A stretch of DNA of 6,921 nucleotides from Flavobacteriaceae bacterium (GTDB lineage: Bacteria > Bacteroidota > Bacteroidia > Flavobacteriales > Flavobacteriaceae): the NCBI GenBank assembly GCA_030633225.1, contig DAOVTF010000107.1:1-6921 (forward strand), in the 5' to 3' direction. Made by a program: the position numbers and the translations under genes. This document shows positions 6,920-6,921 of the stretch, piece by piece. A model generated the notes under the pieces. That model saw nothing but the letters and a program-made list of their open reading frames with translations. It was not told where the DNA came from and searched no databases. Within the stretch, counting starts at the first letter, position 1, and each line of letters begins with the position of its first letter.

Positions 6920-6921
6920 AA

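Noticed and set aside
1..6921. CRISPR array, tRNA or rRNA gene, insertion sequence, toxin-antitoxin or defence gene
   Set aside because: I saw no spaced direct repeats, no tRNA-like cloverleaf in the spacers, no transposase-like protein, and no small gene pairs in the non-coding stretches.

Overview
The window looks like a chromosomal stretch from a member of the Bacteroidota, most likely class Flavobacteriia. This rests on the strongly AT-rich base composition, two promoter cores of the TAnnTTTG type in the form TAnnTTCGCA, the near absence of Shine-Dalgarno sequences, a fused E1 alpha/beta 2-oxoacid dehydrogenase of the type common in that phylum, and a TCCCGATAGCTATCGGGA palindrome that I associate with flavobacterial intergenic regions. 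The taxonomic call is inference from these features; no marker gene is present.

Layout, all on the + strand: (1) 1-1964 is the 3' part of a large gene. It encodes the distal part of an M1 (gluzincin) aminopeptidase-like domain followed by a C-terminal outer-membrane beta-barrel-like domain; the 5' end lies outside the window. (2) 1965-2126 is an AT-rich spacer with the promoter of the next gene. (3) 2127-4577 encodes an 816-residue fused alpha+beta E1 component of a thiamine-diphosphate 2-oxoacid dehydrogenase, probably the branched-chain type. (4) 4578-4748 is a second AT-rich spacer, again with a promoter core. (5) 4749-6871 is a tight three-gene operon encoding delta (2x[4Fe-4S] ferredoxin), alpha and beta subunits of a 2-oxoacid:ferredoxin oxidoreductase of the KorDAB/VorB type. 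(6) A perfect 18-bp palindrome followed by a T-tract closes the operon at the window's end.

Functional reading: the two metabolic units catalyse the same kind of chemistry, oxidative decarboxylation of 2-oxoacids to acyl-CoA. They use different electron acceptors: lipoamide then NAD+ for the E1-based complex, low-potential ferredoxin for the oxidoreductase. Each has its own predicted promoter, so they could be expressed under different conditions. The first gene has no evident metabolic link to the rest.

I see no plainly new multi-gene system. The best leads are the apparently zinc-ligand-less M1-like domain fused to a barrel, the reciprocal Asp/Asn swap in the ThDP motif of the fused E1, and the operon apparently ending without a gamma subunit gene.
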